DNA from: Bremia lactucae
Taxonomy: Eukaryota; Oomycota; Peronosporomycetes; Peronosporales; Peronosporaceae
Assembly (NCBI RefSeq): GCF_004359215.1
Contig: NC_090627.1
Location: forward strand, 32,168-96,167
Length of the DNA stretch: 64,000 nucleotides
Direction: 5' to 3'
Part shown: piece by piece, positions 44,374-54,740 of the stretch
Layout of the letters: every line of letters begins with the position of its first letter
Position numbering within the stretch: the stretch's first letter is position 1
Notes under the pieces: model-generated
The model's input: only the letters and a program-made list of their open reading frames with translations
What the model was told of the DNA's origin: nothing
Database searches by the model: none
Position numbers and translations under genes: made by a program

Positions 44374-44600
44374 TGTTAAGGGGCGAGCGGGACGTATCGT
44401 CACACATCCTGCTAGGTGCGATCTAGCAGGCCCTTACATAGATAGACTTAGCTAAGTACATATATTACATAAGTAGGTAGGTATACACTGTACCCGAGAT
44501 AGCTGATATTACTTGTCCAGTTTTAAATCTCCGTAGTTTCCTACGCTTCCTCGTTAAACATTTAGTGTGAGCTAAAGAAACGGGCTCCTAGTCCGTTACA
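44374..44600 (+). mobile_element. Putative 3' LTR of element D
   Basis: 227 bp, TGTTAAGGGGCGAGCGGGAC to CTAGTCCGTTACA; ends resemble family A/C LTR ends in CCGTTACA. Lies just past the N-terminus of aORF-D, where the 3' LTR stands in A and B. No second copy in the window, no target duplication, hence tentative. Confidence 0.4.
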
Positions 44601-45620
44601 TCACAAGTGATTTTGAAGGCAATTTTAAGGCTGGGCCGAAGCAAAACGGCAGTTTCACAGATTTCTACGTCTTCATCAGAATATTCAGCTGGCCCTTTAA
44701 CCCAGGTTGCTGACGCTTTAACACCAGAAGACGGGTTTGGACACCTTCAAGGTATTTTTAATTAGAGCGAGAATCTCACAAAGACGTTGCACTTCGTGCG
44801 TCAAAGCAACATGAGCACACGCCGATATCTCGACATCCTCCTGCGCTGCTAGATGAGCGAAGGAACCTTCAATTACATGTGGTGACGCTTCTGAGGTGAC
44901 ATTGTTTTATAGGCCAACACAAGTAGCTGGCGTATTGGCGTGGTTACCCCGCGTCTAAGACTGGAAGTACGAGGTACTCCTTCAGCCAATATCGCCCGTG
45001 CGTTTTGACGATTTTCAACGCCGCGTTCAGGAGCGACTTGCGTCAAACGATACTTTCTGCAATATGTGGGGGCGCGGGCGGATCTAAGAGCATGGTATTG
45101 CTTGAGCCCACAGTTTTACAAGCTACCAGTGCCCAGTGCACTGGCTAGAAAGATTTTCGTAACGTGTATAATGCCTGAATTTTATTGGCTTCGGCGTTTA
45201 ACTTTCAGAAATTATAGCGGAGTTTCGTTCCAGTTAAACGCCCGCCATGTCGACGCTGGCTTGAAGACTTATGTTCTCTCAAGAGTCGGATTTAATGAGC
45301 TAATCAGACGAACATACAATCATCTTAGTATTCCGCTTCATCGGAAAACAATAATTTGTAACTTTCATCGAATGCAGGCGCACAAAGCACCGACTTGCAC
45401 CATGAAGTGTGGAATACGATACCTCTCGTTAAGGGCTTCGCGAGCCGCGAGCTCCTCAGGCGTCTTAGCCTTAGGCTACATTATCGCAGTGGTACAAAAG
45501 TAGAACATTTGTAAGCCATCACGTCATTCTAATTCGATACTGACGGAATGCTCACAGCCTGAAGAATAACGTTCGCTATGTGCCTACGGTGTTTCATAGG
45601 AGTCCCACTCGGTTTCAGTA
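44601..45620 (-). pseudogene. Possible multi-exon host gene or remnant, unresolved
   Basis: Minus-strand pieces look coding: MKHRRHIANVILQA (45595 area), then a GTGAGC...TGTAG intron of about 82 nt, PKAKTPEELAAREALNERYR and IPHFMVQ; later KLNAEANKIQALYTLRKSF, PVHWALVACKTVGSSNTMLL, DPPAPPHIAES; ISACAHVALTHEVQRLCEIL; and KASATWVKGPAEYSDEDVEI. I could not find splice sites that connect all of them in one frame. No family recognised. It may be an intron-rich gene or a pseudogene. Confidence 0.35.
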
Positions 45621-45754
45621 ACTCCCAAAAATGAAGGTATCAAATAAATAAAAATACAGTGGTTTCTTATCACTCTTTATCATTTATTTGATACGTCAAC
45701 TTTTTAGCTTGAGTTCATATGAATATGCATGAAATAACAAAAAAATAAGGATCT

Positions 45755-45898
45755 TTGTATTGACCTTCAATAGCTAAGACTTCTTAGCTACTTGAAACGT
45801 TTCTCTGCACATCGTGTACTTGATGTATTCGGAGGCACCTCGCCTTCACCGGTATCAGTGCAGGTTGACAAGTACCGAAACAATGGTACCCCGTCGCA
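45755..45898 (+). mobile_element. LTR-A fragment, plus orientation
   Basis: 3' third of the family A LTR (TAGCTAAGACTTCTTAGCTA, ACGTTTCTCTGCAC, TATCAGTGCAGGTTGAC, ending GGTACCCCGTCGCA). Its orientation is opposite to A4, which follows, so it is not the 3' LTR of A4. Confidence 0.55.
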
Positions 45899-45989
45899 GA
45901 AATAGGTTATGGCACAAATCTTTGCTGTAGGGATATGAAATTATCACAACCTCCTTTCACCTCATCGCTTTCAAAAGGCGTTCAACTAG

Positions 45990-46440
45990 GAAACGCTTCT
46001 CACCACTGAATCCGTCAAGATGTGGATGAGGAAGAGCAATCGAGTTCGCCCCATTCTCCGAACCCGAATCAACATCGTGACTCAGCTTCCGTCCTCCGTT
46101 GTTTATGGAAGGACGTTGTTCACAAGATCCCGTCGTCGCGAGTTAACAATGACGGTCAACGGTGGGTCTCGCGAGCAGATAGAGAACTGCGCGCCAGTTG
46201 AAGTCGATCAACTTGCGAACGAATAAACACACCCGTCATTCCATTTAAAACGAGCTGCTGGCAGCTCGTCAAGAGATCTCATCCATGGAAGAATAAATGG
46301 AACGCCTGATTCGTGAGAGCCAGACGCTGTCCCGAAACAATCATGCTTTGTCTCGGGCCTTCAGGCTTTGGCTCGAAGCCAACAGGCTTTGATGAGTGCC
46401 TAAGACCGTGCCGGTTTAATTCGGAACTGGACAAGCCTTG
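45990..46440 (+). pseudogene. Antisense extra ORF of A4 (aORF-A), C-terminal part
   Basis: Plus frames facing integrase: VDEEEQSSSPHSPN, then SRRRELTMTVNGGSREQIEN in 46020-46226, then a heptad-rich stretch (ARQEISSMEE, MERLIRESQTLSRNNHALSR). Position, strand and residues match A1-A3. The N-terminal half is absent; it is cut near 45960. Confidence 0.52.
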
Positions 46441-46980
46441 TGCTGATGGTACGGGTAGAGGCCGCCCGGCACAAAAGGTAGGATGCGTACGTATCCCACG
46501 GGGCAGATCAATCGTGTATGCATTGCCTTGGCGGTACGAAACGGGTCGATATCACTGAGCAGTAATTTTGTTACTGCCCACATTCGTCACTACATGTTTT
46601 GGTAGGCTTGCCGTAGACAGTAGGACTAGATTATTAACATTAAATGAAATAACATTGCTCTTCCATATCTGTCAGAGTTTCGTTTCTATTGGTCCACCCC
46701 ATCAGCGATTGAATTCATGTACGAAACGGACCACTATTTCTCTAGCCAGCAGGAATTCTCCTGCTGGCTCGGTTTTGTTTTTTGTCTTCAGTGCGACCAG
46801 TGCGCACTACCAAGATGTCATCCTCCTCTTTAGTGAGAGCATTATTTTTCTCATTAATATTAATGCTCTCGATGCTGATTATTTTTAGCATAGTTTTCAA
46901 AGACAGTAACAGTCTTATCGCTATTACTGAGTTTGCCCACTTCAATGTTAATTGAAGTGACATTGGTATCCTTGCATTGA

Positions 46981-47053
46981 AAAGATAATCTAACTCTCGC
47001 TCATCATGCATTAATAGAGTCAATGCATGATGAGCGAGAGTTAGATTATCTTT
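46981..47053. repeat. Perfect 32 bp palindrome with 9 nt loop
   Basis: Arms 46981-47012 (AAAGATAATCTAACTCTCGC...) and 47022-47053 are exactly complementary; the loop is AATAGAGTC. In A3 the same place has a single arm, so the second arm is a new inverted copy. No mismatch in otherwise decayed DNA implies recent origin. Confidence 0.9.
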
Positions 47054-47137
47054 GCTCGTGCGAGCCGCCCCCTTTGATAAGAGTAACTCTCAAACAAAGT
47101 GGGTATACGCATATGACGTAAGTCGTTCACGAAAAAA

Positions 47138-47939
47138 GTGTATGCTTTGTAGAAAAATAACTTAAATGAATGGCAAGTTCTACCATCTGCAAGGGCTCGT
47201 TACAACTGGTAAAAGAATGGACGTACCCGCGACGCGAAGTATCTCTTCTCGAAAACGATGTGCAGGTTCTGTCGGATCTGTTTCAGGATGGTCAAAAAAT
47301 ATTATTTTCAACTGTGTTCCAAGTGATACGAACACAGATTGCCGAAACTACGCCGTGAATCTGGGGTCTCGATCTGAAACCGCTTCACGGGGTATACGAT
47401 GGGGTCGAAATATCGTGTCAGCAACAACACGAGCATAGCCGTTTGCTGTGATCAACTCTGGAACTGCATCACGATGAAACATCATGCTGAATCGGTCAAC
47501 AAGCACAAGAATACCGATACCGTCATTCTTGTGATCGCCTTCGGGAAATTCGAAGTTACTACCAACACTCTGCCGGAATAGGCAGAGGTTGTAAGGGAGC
47601 ACGAGATGAAGCATTGGGCTTCACCCGTTGACAAACTTCGCAAGTACGTATGTACTTGCAGACGAATTCATACTCGCGTGGCCAGTAGAAGTCGCGGCTT
47701 ATCGTGAGAAAATACTTTTCACGTCCACGATGCCCACTTACTGGTGCATCGTGGCTCTGATACATGATGCATAAATGCAAATCATTATGGGTGGGGAGGA
47801 CGAAACGAGGTGTCTCACCAGCTATGGCTTTGTAATACAGTAAGTCATCGCGTGTTGTGTATCGATCCGTTAAAGATCGTTTCAATTTCGACAATCCTTT
47901 TAAGGATCGTTGTGATGGAATCTCAAGGTAATCCATCAA
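47138..47939 (-). pseudogene. Integrase of A4
   Basis: Frame 47939-47559: THNDLHLCIMYQSHDAPVSG, HRGREKYFLTISRDFYWPRE and RTCEVCQRVKPN, an intact H2C2 zinc region. Core 47614-47348: GIGILVLVDRFSMMFH, ITANGYARVVADTIFRPHRI, PREAVSDRDPRFTA (two of three DDE residues visible). Shifted by a deletion between the two; not functional. Confidence 0.68.
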
Positions 47940-48075
47940 CCTCTAAACAGCTTTAGGTGCTGAAACTTTGTTTATAATTCCAAACGGACCTATAAAATTA
48001 GCTAATTAAAATTACAAATCTCATCTTCTTGGTGGGCTCCTCTAACGTCGTTAAGTAATGTTGACGATGGAACAC

Positions 48076-48590
48076 TTATTGTTGAGCACTGGGCTCATGC
48101 TCACTGTTTATTGTTGCACCAGTGGGTTTATTGTTTTGCACAGCCGGCTCCAAATTGGGCCGGCGCGCAAGGGCATCAGCGACGACATTAAGTCGTCCTG
48201 GTGTATATTCCACGGAGAAGTTGTACTCCGCGACGACAGACAACCATCTCGCCATTCTTTGCAAGAGGTGTGGACTGTTTACCGCGTGCCTAAAGACGCA
48301 TGGTCCGTATAAACAATGTAAGGTCCATCTCCCAAATTAGAGACCCTAGACTCAGCCAGTGCATATTTCATGGCAAGGAGTTTCTTGTCATGCACTATTT
48401 AATTGCATCTATCTGTTTGAAGCCGACGCGACTGATAGCAGACGACGCGCTCTGTGCCGTCCGTGTCACATTGCGTTAAAGCACAGCCGATTGCAAAAGC
48501 GCTGGCATTACAGACCACATGGAATGGTCTGTCTTGGTCTACAATCACCAGATTAACGATTGCATCAAGTTTGCTTGATACCTTCAAAGG
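48076..48590 (-). pseudogene. RNase H of A4
   Basis: VVDQDRPFHVVCNASAFAIG (first catalytic Asp reads Asn) in 48587-48399 and MQRMARWLSVVAEYNFSVEY, GRLNVVADALARRP in 48264-48076. Several shifts. Inactive. Confidence 0.6.
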
Positions 48591-48748
48591 AACGCTGACT
48601 GAAAGCGTTCCACTACCATTTCTCGTCTTTTTTCAAGCGACGAAAGAGATGAACTGTTATCTTGTCATAATTGCGTGAGTACTTGTGTAAGTCCGTCGCT
48701 AGCCCCAAGAACTTTCTTAGTCCCTTGACATCGACTCGAATTGGCCAG

Positions 48749-49186
48749 TCAGTAGTTGCCTTTATCTTTCAGATCAGGGCGCACACCCAATTTTCCGACG
48801 ATGCACCCAAGAAGCGGTATTTCGCTTGAAGCGAATATACACTTCTTGAGGTTTGCGTACAACTTATGCTTTCGCATAAGTGTAAGAACCTGACGAACGT
48901 GAGTTTTATGAACTTCCACGTCCGCCTTTCCGTCCATAGCCCGGTTATCGAGAAATACATCGTCAAAATAACTCGGTGCGAATTCTCGCACCGACCTCAA
49001 CAGATTTGTTACGCATCTGTTAAATATTGCAGGGGCGTAACTAAGCCTCTGTGGCATTACTAGCCATTCCCAGGGCATCCCACTGGGAGTGCTCACTGCT
49101 GTGTACGGGATGTCCCGTTCACGCATAAGGATTCTGATATAAAATCCATCTATCAGATCATAGACGAAAAGATGGTACTCTACCAT
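48749..49186 (-). pseudogene. Reverse transcriptase of A4, partial
   Basis: 145-codon frame: DGFYIRILMRERDIPYTAVS, TPSGMPWEWLVMPQ, FNRCVTNLLRSVREFAPS, catalytic Y-F-D-D near 48960-48971, LYANLKKCIFASSEIPLLGC. The N-terminal third of RT is missing: linker residues join directly at 49186. Confidence 0.65.
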
Positions 49187-49591
49187 AAGCGCCTACTCCT
49201 GATCCGTCATTAACCAAGACATTCAATGTCTCGGTTTCTTCGTGGGATTTATCCACAGGCTGCCGAGGGATCGACTCCTCGGGATGCTGAATTATAGTCA
49301 CTTCAGCATTAAATATTTGAGGAGATTTCTCCTTAAGTACGAGTACACTTATTCCCTCAACATCTTTCGACTGTAATTGCGCTATCACAGTCGGGTCCTC
49401 TACAGTCGACTCTCTACTCAACCTAGGATCATCGTGTTGTCCATTTTGGGCAACCGGTATCTTCCTTGAATGTCGCCCGCTAGGCGTACATTCATGTCTC
49501 AATCCACTCAACATTTTCGAGTGGTGGACCTTCGGCGCTGCCTGTGCATTCGCACAGCCGCCGGCAGCTAACTTCACAGAGTGATTAGCAA

Positions 49592-50040
49592 TCACACTGT
49601 GATCTTGTGCAGTTGTACTAACGACAGTACCACAAGTGAGGCCATTGCACTCATTCGTAGTACATCCACACGCTTGTGGACGCCCAAGGAGTTCATCACA
49701 TGGCCATCTGATGAACAAGTGGCAGGCATCTTTACGGATCGATGCTGCCAGATGATTCTTGGCTCATGTTTTCTGAGCCAGGGTAAACCTAGGATGACAT
49801 CAAATTTGTCATCTAAGTCCAGAACCATGAAATCCTCATCGTACTGTAAATCTTTCAACGTGTGGTGAAGTTTCACTACGCATTTCATCACTGTTATCGA
49901 TGCGCCTGTCGCTAGACGCATCGTCATCCTCGGCGGAGGGATGTCGCGCTCAATATATTTGGTCCTACGACCCTCTAGTGACCGGCGACGAATAGAGGGA
50001 TTTGATGCCACTCAGTCCACTAGGGCTCCAAGTGACAAAT
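49592..50040 (-). pseudogene. Protease of A4
   Basis: Frame 50011-49592: IRRRSLEGRRTKYIERDIPP, MRLATGASITVMKCVVKLHH, DFMVLDLDDKFDVILGLPWL. The active-site line just upstream reads LVD then a Ser codon in place of Cys-Gly (DCGA damaged to D-x-V-A). The zinc knuckle HRCQKLGHYALEC lies at 50350-50310. Confidence 0.6.
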
Positions 50041-50532
50041 CATCATTTGCCACCTTTAAATTCAAGGTGATGAGGGGTACTACATCGCCAGGTGCAGACA
50101 GTTCCTAAAGTAACTTTTGTCAAGAGATTTGCAAATTCTATTGAGGTTGCTGGATCAGTAGGTCGTTGCGCTCCTACTGACTCCGACCGTTTTTTTGCGC
50201 CTCGCTGTTGCGATTTCGCAACAATGTCGGACCCGCGACCAATGCCCTGTTTGGCATTCGGTCCATAAAAACGTTCAGTACTTCTCGGTACTGTGCCTGG
50301 GCCTGGGGCACTGCACTCAAGAGCGTAGTGTCCTAACTTTTGACAGCGATGCATTGCTGCAATCGCTAACTATTCGAAAAGCGAGGTTTCTCGCTTTCGA
50401 CATAAGTGAGGTTCATTTAGGTTCTGGAACTCCAAGCTCGTGTCGTCTTGAAGGACGATAGGATGACGAACTAGCTTGAGCCTGTCTCAAGCTAAAGTTT
50501 TCCTGTTCCGCAACGGATATTGCTTTTTAAGC

Positions 50533-50800
50533 GACCTTTAAGTGTTACTTTCATGTAACGATACACCCCGTTACAGCATAGACAAAACGTCTGTTGCCAT
50601 AGTCGCACCATATATAATATCTAAAGCTATTTTATAGCGACTTCTTGTGCACCGCTCATTATTGCGTCTGGCAGCAATTGGCGGGCAACTGAAACCTTAA
50701 ATCCACCAATCAACAGTACTGTTGTCTTGTTGCTACGATATTGCCATGTACGGTAATATTGGAAATTTCAAGTAGAAATTATTAAGTAAATACAGGTGCA
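50533..50800 (-). mobile_element. LTR fragments next to A4
   Basis: Minus strand 50575-50533 is the first 43 bp of LTR-C (TGTAACGGGGTGTATCGTTA). 50640-50800 resembles the U3 part of LTR-A in minus orientation (TATTGCGTCTGGCAGCAATT, CAATCAACAGTACTG, GGTAATATTGG). A patchwork of two LTR families. Confidence 0.5.
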
Positions 50801-51402
50801 GAATTTGCATCGCAAGGCTAATTTATGACACAGAAACGATGCGTCAAAGCCAAACGCATGCAAGGATTTCTGCACTACAGAAAATATTTTTGCTTTAATC
50901 GATGCGATTGAATATCAAGCCGTAAAAGTCGCCTTCGCGACATCGATGCTCTTGATATCGCATAAATTACAGGCGCGCAATCATGCGAAGGTGAAGGTGG
51001 CTGATTCAGAGCAGGCAAAGATTAAAAAAATTGTTTGGTATTCACTTGAAATAAGTTGTGCCAATAACCATACCCTGATCTGTTGACTCTAACCAAGACG
51101 GCAAAAATTACAAATAATCGTCGCTAGTAGATTTTGCATCCGCGTAGAAGCTCCGTCCTGCTTAAGAAAATTTTAAGGAAATAGAAAAGGCAGATTTGTA
51201 ATGACAATGCACTTACTGACACTGTGTCGCTTGAGACAAATGAATGCTTCATATATATCTTACGCCTCAATTGAGAGATAGCGACAAAGCTGCCAGTTGC
51301 GATAAATGAGTGCTTCGACCATCGTGTTCAACGTTACATAAATATTATTTTCTATAAAAGGAACAATTCCTATGAGAACAATGTGAAGAAGATAAATCAT
51401 TA
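50801..51402. other. Spacer with one weak open stretch
   Basis: A plus frame at about 50860-51083 is open without a clear ATG (ALIDAIEYQAVKVAFATSML, KVKVADSEQAKIKKIVWYS). I do not recognise it, and short length makes chance plausible. Nothing else seen. Confidence 0.4.
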
Positions 51403-51556
51403 CAGTCCTCCCTCGGATAACTTGTAGCATCTTTTCTATCAGTTATACTTGTCTATTAGTTATTGGAGTCAATTAAGTTGAATGTTTTAAGGTCGAAATC
51501 TATAAGTTCTACACGGTTATTTTGTATGTAAGGATAAGTTATCCGAGGGATTTCTG
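51403..51556. repeat. MITE copy 3, best preserved
   Basis: 154 bp with terminal inverted repeats: left CAGTCCTCCCTCGGATAACT, right (complement) CAGAAATCCCTCGGATAACT. Same ends and length as 1908-2060. TA precedes the left end. Lies upstream of the acyltransferase gene. Confidence 0.65.
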
Positions 51557-52536
51557 ACCTTTTTTATACATCGTCGTCGTTCTGTTGAAGATGCAACTGG
51601 AGATTGTCCTAAGAGAGAACCTTCAAGGTTGGTACAAATCTTGCTTGAGATGTTTTTATCAGTTTACTCAGTTTCTCGCTCTTCTGAAGCTGTCTCATTC
51701 CAATAGCAATTTCATGGAAGTGGCTCAATTAAAAGGAAGGGGACAGCTATCTGTTTTCAATACAGAAACAAGCTGCTTGAATTGCGCAGGACCTTCGACA
51801 CAAAGGCAAGCCATATTTCGACGCATGAATACCGCTTCACAGGTAAGTTAGACGAGGCCGACTAGCTTGAAACCTTCTTTATCACATTCACAAACTCTTG
51901 TTCAATAGTTGCGGCAGTTTTGTAATTGACTACATCTACTTCCTACGAACGTGTCGAACTTCTTGCCTGAACGTCGACCTTTTAAATACTGAGGGATCGT
52001 TCGGTACGCCATTACGAAGGAGGCATTGCTCTTCAAAAATCTGTCATCCACTTGTAATGCTTTCACGAAATAGGTGTGCGTCAATTCTATCTTCAAGCGC
52101 CGTAGCAATGAGGCGGACCTCAAATACAGCTTATGGTGCATCATCGCGAAGAATTTGGGACCAGGTACGCAATGACAATGTCACACGATTTGCCTTGAAT
52201 AGATGTTGCCAGCTTCTAAACCCTCTTGTTTGTGCACAGCTTTGCGACTACAGTGAAGGTCGACGTGCGACCAGGAGGTAAGGTGAGTAGATATCTATGT
52301 TTGCCACCATATGCGGTCAGTATCTTTTCCGTAACGTCTAATTTCCAACATTGCCTCAAATCAATACGCGTCACTATAAGCATGAGGATCCACAAAAATA
52401 GATGACAAAATACTTCGTCATTTAAAATACTTTCTGTTTAAACAATGTTCGCTTAAGACGTGGTTAGGTGTCTATTGCTGTGACAGGTGTTCTCTTCACT
52501 TTGCAATTGTCCAGCAATTTACTTAAGTTCACAAGA
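51557..52536 (+). other. Upstream region of the acyltransferase gene with possible exons
   Basis: A plus frame 51594-51842 (MQLEIVLRENLQGWYKSCLR) ends at a good donor CAG/GTAAGT and an acceptor TTCAATAG at 51908, which could be a spliced 5' leader. On the minus strand 52230-51950 there is competing coding-like sequence (TALEDRIDAHLFRESITSG, EEQCLLRNGVPNDPSVF) with stops. I cannot decide between a leader, a small gene and a decayed one. Confidence 0.3.
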
Positions 52537-53838
52537 ATGCAACACAATGTCGAGGATGAGACTAACAACGCCGACGAGTTGCAGCCCCCGCCTGAAGACC
52601 ATCCACTGCTAGTCCAGGAAGAGGGTAAAAGTAGCAGTCATCATATCCACGTGAAGGCTACGAAAGCACTTGTGGCGTCCAAAATCCTGTTTCTCGACGG
52701 CGTGCGTGGTCTCGCTGCCTTATTGGTCTTCGCGCAGCACGTGCCTGAATACTTAAAAAACATTAATGTTGGCGCTGTGGCCGTCGACTCGTTCTTTGTG
52801 CTCTCGTCATTCTTACTCACGTGGCTCTTTATGAAAAAAAGTCTTCGCCTTGTGCATGAACGAGCAGGGCTGCGCAAGTGGCTCTATGTGCTAGCCGATT
52901 ACTTTTGCAAGCGCTTTTTTCGCGTCTATCCGCTCTTTGCCATCACATGCGTCGTGTTGTGGTTTATGGATGTGGATTCGAGACGGCACTACTACTTAGG
53001 TGATAATCCCACAGCCTTCGATCTCTTCAAAACGCTGACGTTTGAGTTCCACTCCCGCTACTTTGTCTTTTGGACGCTGCCTTTAGAGATTTCCTACTAC
53101 TTTTGCATACCCGTATTTGTGTATGGTACGATCGTGTTGCGGAGATTGTGGTGGATTGCGTACCTTCCGGCCTACTATTGGGTGATCTCTCAAGGCTGGA
53201 CCGAGTACCGCACGAGCCACACGGGGCTATTGCCGCACATACCAACGTTCTTGGCAGGATCGATGGCGGCCGTGATCTTTGTCAAGCTCGATACGTGGAT
53301 CAAAGCTAGGAAGTTTCAGTTTCAGTGGTTTCACACGCTTGTGCTGCGTGCGATTGAACTCACGGCCCTGGGTCTGTTTCTAAGCGTGGTGTTTCGTGGC
53401 CTCTTTTTCGTTTGGATCCATGAAAACGTGGCACCTAAATCGCCTGGTTTTCCATTCACGAGCGTTTTATTGACCATCTTATTGGTCTGTGAATTGCTCT
53501 TGCCGTCGCCACTATCGAGAATGATGGAATGGAATTTTCTGCGGTTTTGGGGAAAAGTGAGTTTTTCCGTCTACTTGTTGCATGGCTTTGTCATATACAA
53601 CGAGCGTTTGAATTTCCAAACGGACTATTACTGTCGTCTCTTCTCGCGCCTTGGAATGCTTGCGTTGCTGACCACAGCATCGTACCAACTTGTTGAATAT
53701 CCGTCTCAATTGCTGGCTCGGCGCATTAGCAAAACTCTCGACGAACAGGAAGCCAAAGCATCAATGACAATGCCTGTGCTCTGTACATTTGCCAGTAGTG
53801 AAGGAAGCAAAGGTCTCGGCGCTGGCGTCATTAAATGA
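52537..53838 (+). CDS. Membrane acyltransferase, acyltransferase-3/OafA-like family
   Basis: 433 aa, single exon. ATG at 52537 chosen (MQHNVEDET...); the frame is open further upstream but has no ATG. An N-terminal cytosolic-type segment (1-50, acidic) precedes DGVRGLAALLVFAQH (54-68), the family signature with the conserved His68. About ten hydrophobic segments follow (for example VGAVAVDSFFVLSSFLLTWL, ITCVVLWFM, SVLLTILLVCELLL, MLALLTTASYQL), and FGKVSFSVYLLHGFVI-like WGKVSFSVYLLHGFVI near 345 is typical of the last third. Family members move acyl groups onto exported sugars or lipids; substrate unknown. Ends TGA-less at TAA-type stop (TGA after AGVIK, 53836-53838). Confidence 0.85.
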   Translation: MQHNVEDETNNADELQPPPEDHPLLVQEEGKSSSHHIHVKATKALVASKILFLDGVRGLAALLVFAQHVPEYLKNINVGAVAVDSFFVLSSFLLTWLFMKKSLRLVHERAGLRKWLYVLADYFCKRFFRVYPLFAITCVVLWFMDVDSRRHYYLGDNPTAFDLFKTLTFEFHSRYFVFWTLPLEISYYFCIPVFVYGTIVLRRLWWIAYLPAYYWVISQGWTEYRTSHTGLLPHIPTFLAGSMAAVIFVKLDTWIKARKFQFQWFHTLVLRAIELTALGLFLSVVFRGLFFVWIHENVAPKSPGFPFTSVLLTILLVCELLLPSPLSRMMEWNFLRFWGKVSFSVYLLHGFVIYNERLNFQTDYYCRLFSRLGMLALLTTASYQLVEYPSQLLARRISKTLDEQEAKASMTMPVLCTFASSEGSKGLGAGVIK

Positions 53839-54740
53839 AACACTTTTTTTCAGTACATTTTTTTTTTGGATCAGCAACTTTTCGAAACTGAATCTCGCTG
53901 TATTACATTTAGGTATTAATAAAGCAACTAAGATCTCCCTTTCATTGTTGTTGTCGTCATCAAAAGATATAAAGGGTACACAAGAATGTACTTAATGCGG
54001 AAAGGAAATCTCCAAAATTTCTCAACACAAGCAAGACCGCGCTTGAACTCAGCATTACGCGTCAAGTCTCGAGATCGATGCGTCATCGCACCGTTACTAA
54101 ACACGCACGTAATGAGGTGCATATCTAGTCACGGTACGAGACGACTCGGCCACGAAGACTTGACAACGAAGTCCACCACGCACTGCATCCACAGCCATAG
54201 CATGCACGCAATGAGGTGCTGCTACGCTGAATGGTTGAGTGAGCAGTGGAATCCGTTTGTAATGGTGAATCCAGACGATGTCTAGAGCTGATACGCGCAC
54301 GAAATGAGGTGCAACGTTTGCTGGGCCCGTCGATTGAAAGCGTCGGAGAAACGCGTCATGTGATTGTACACGTGATGAGGTTTAGCAATCCCAGAGCGTA
54401 AAGCGACAGAGAGGAGAATTTCGGAGGAAGAAGTGGCTTGATCCATTGGTCTTGAGACCACAAAGAAAAGAGACTTGATCCGAAGGAGACCTGATCCGAA
54501 GGAGAACATAGTCCCATTCCGCTTACACGTCGCACGTGATGAGGTGCGTTGAGAGACAGAAATTCTTGTGAGAACGATAATGATATTCTTGAGAGCTTGA
54601 CTTTGCCATGGTGGTATCTTGCATAATGTCCCGCGCGTTTGTGGTGCGCTGGTGAGACGTTAAATAGGCTATTCTAAAGACTTTCGTGTAATGCGTGAGC
54701 CGACGCAGATCAAATCTTGCACGGGATCCTGGATACGTAC
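53839..54740. other. Spacer between convergent genes, with repeated motif
   Basis: 900 bp between the 3' ends of the acyltransferase and the KEN-box protein gene. The first 150 bp are T-rich 3' flank. From 54100 it holds five copies of a short motif (separate entry). No convincing gene; short frames on both strands only. Confidence 0.5.
54101..54550. repeat. Five spaced copies of CACGNNATGAGGTGC
   Basis: Copies at about 54107 (GCACGTAATGAGGTGCA), 54206 (GCACGCAATGAGGTGC), 54298 (GCACGAAATGAGGTGCA), 54369 (ACACGTGATGAGGTTTA) and 54534 (GCACGTGATGAGGTGCG); spacing 99, 92, 71 and 165. Only the 15-17 bp core is shared, not the sequence between. Confidence 0.65.

Larger units (their letters stand above)
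41766..44600 (+). mobile_element. Element D: 3' part of a third Ty3/gypsy family
   Basis: Integrase from the Cys pair onward, IN C-terminus, antisense ORF and a putative 3' LTR (44374-44600). Truncated on the left against A3. Sequence differs clearly from A and B in the integrase C-terminus. Confidence 0.6.
45960..50520 (-). mobile_element. Element A4: family A copy, older branch
   Basis: Minus order: zinc knuckle (50345-50300), protease (50040-49592), linker (49718-49158), RT (49186-48749), RNase H (48590-48076), integrase (47939-47138), C-terminal IN to about 46450, then the antisense ORF on plus (45990-46440). It lacks the PNPase-like insert and the LTR-B patch and is more diverged from A1/A2 than they are from each other. 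Flanked at 50533-50800 by LTR pieces. Confidence 0.75.

Noticed and set aside
45066..45503. 145-codon plus ORF as a gene
   Set aside because: It starts at GTG and the minus strand of the same DNA has better coding character and a plausible intron.
52468..52536. Longer N-terminus of the acyltransferase
   Set aside because: The frame is open but has no ATG there; it would need a GTG start, unusual in eukaryotes.
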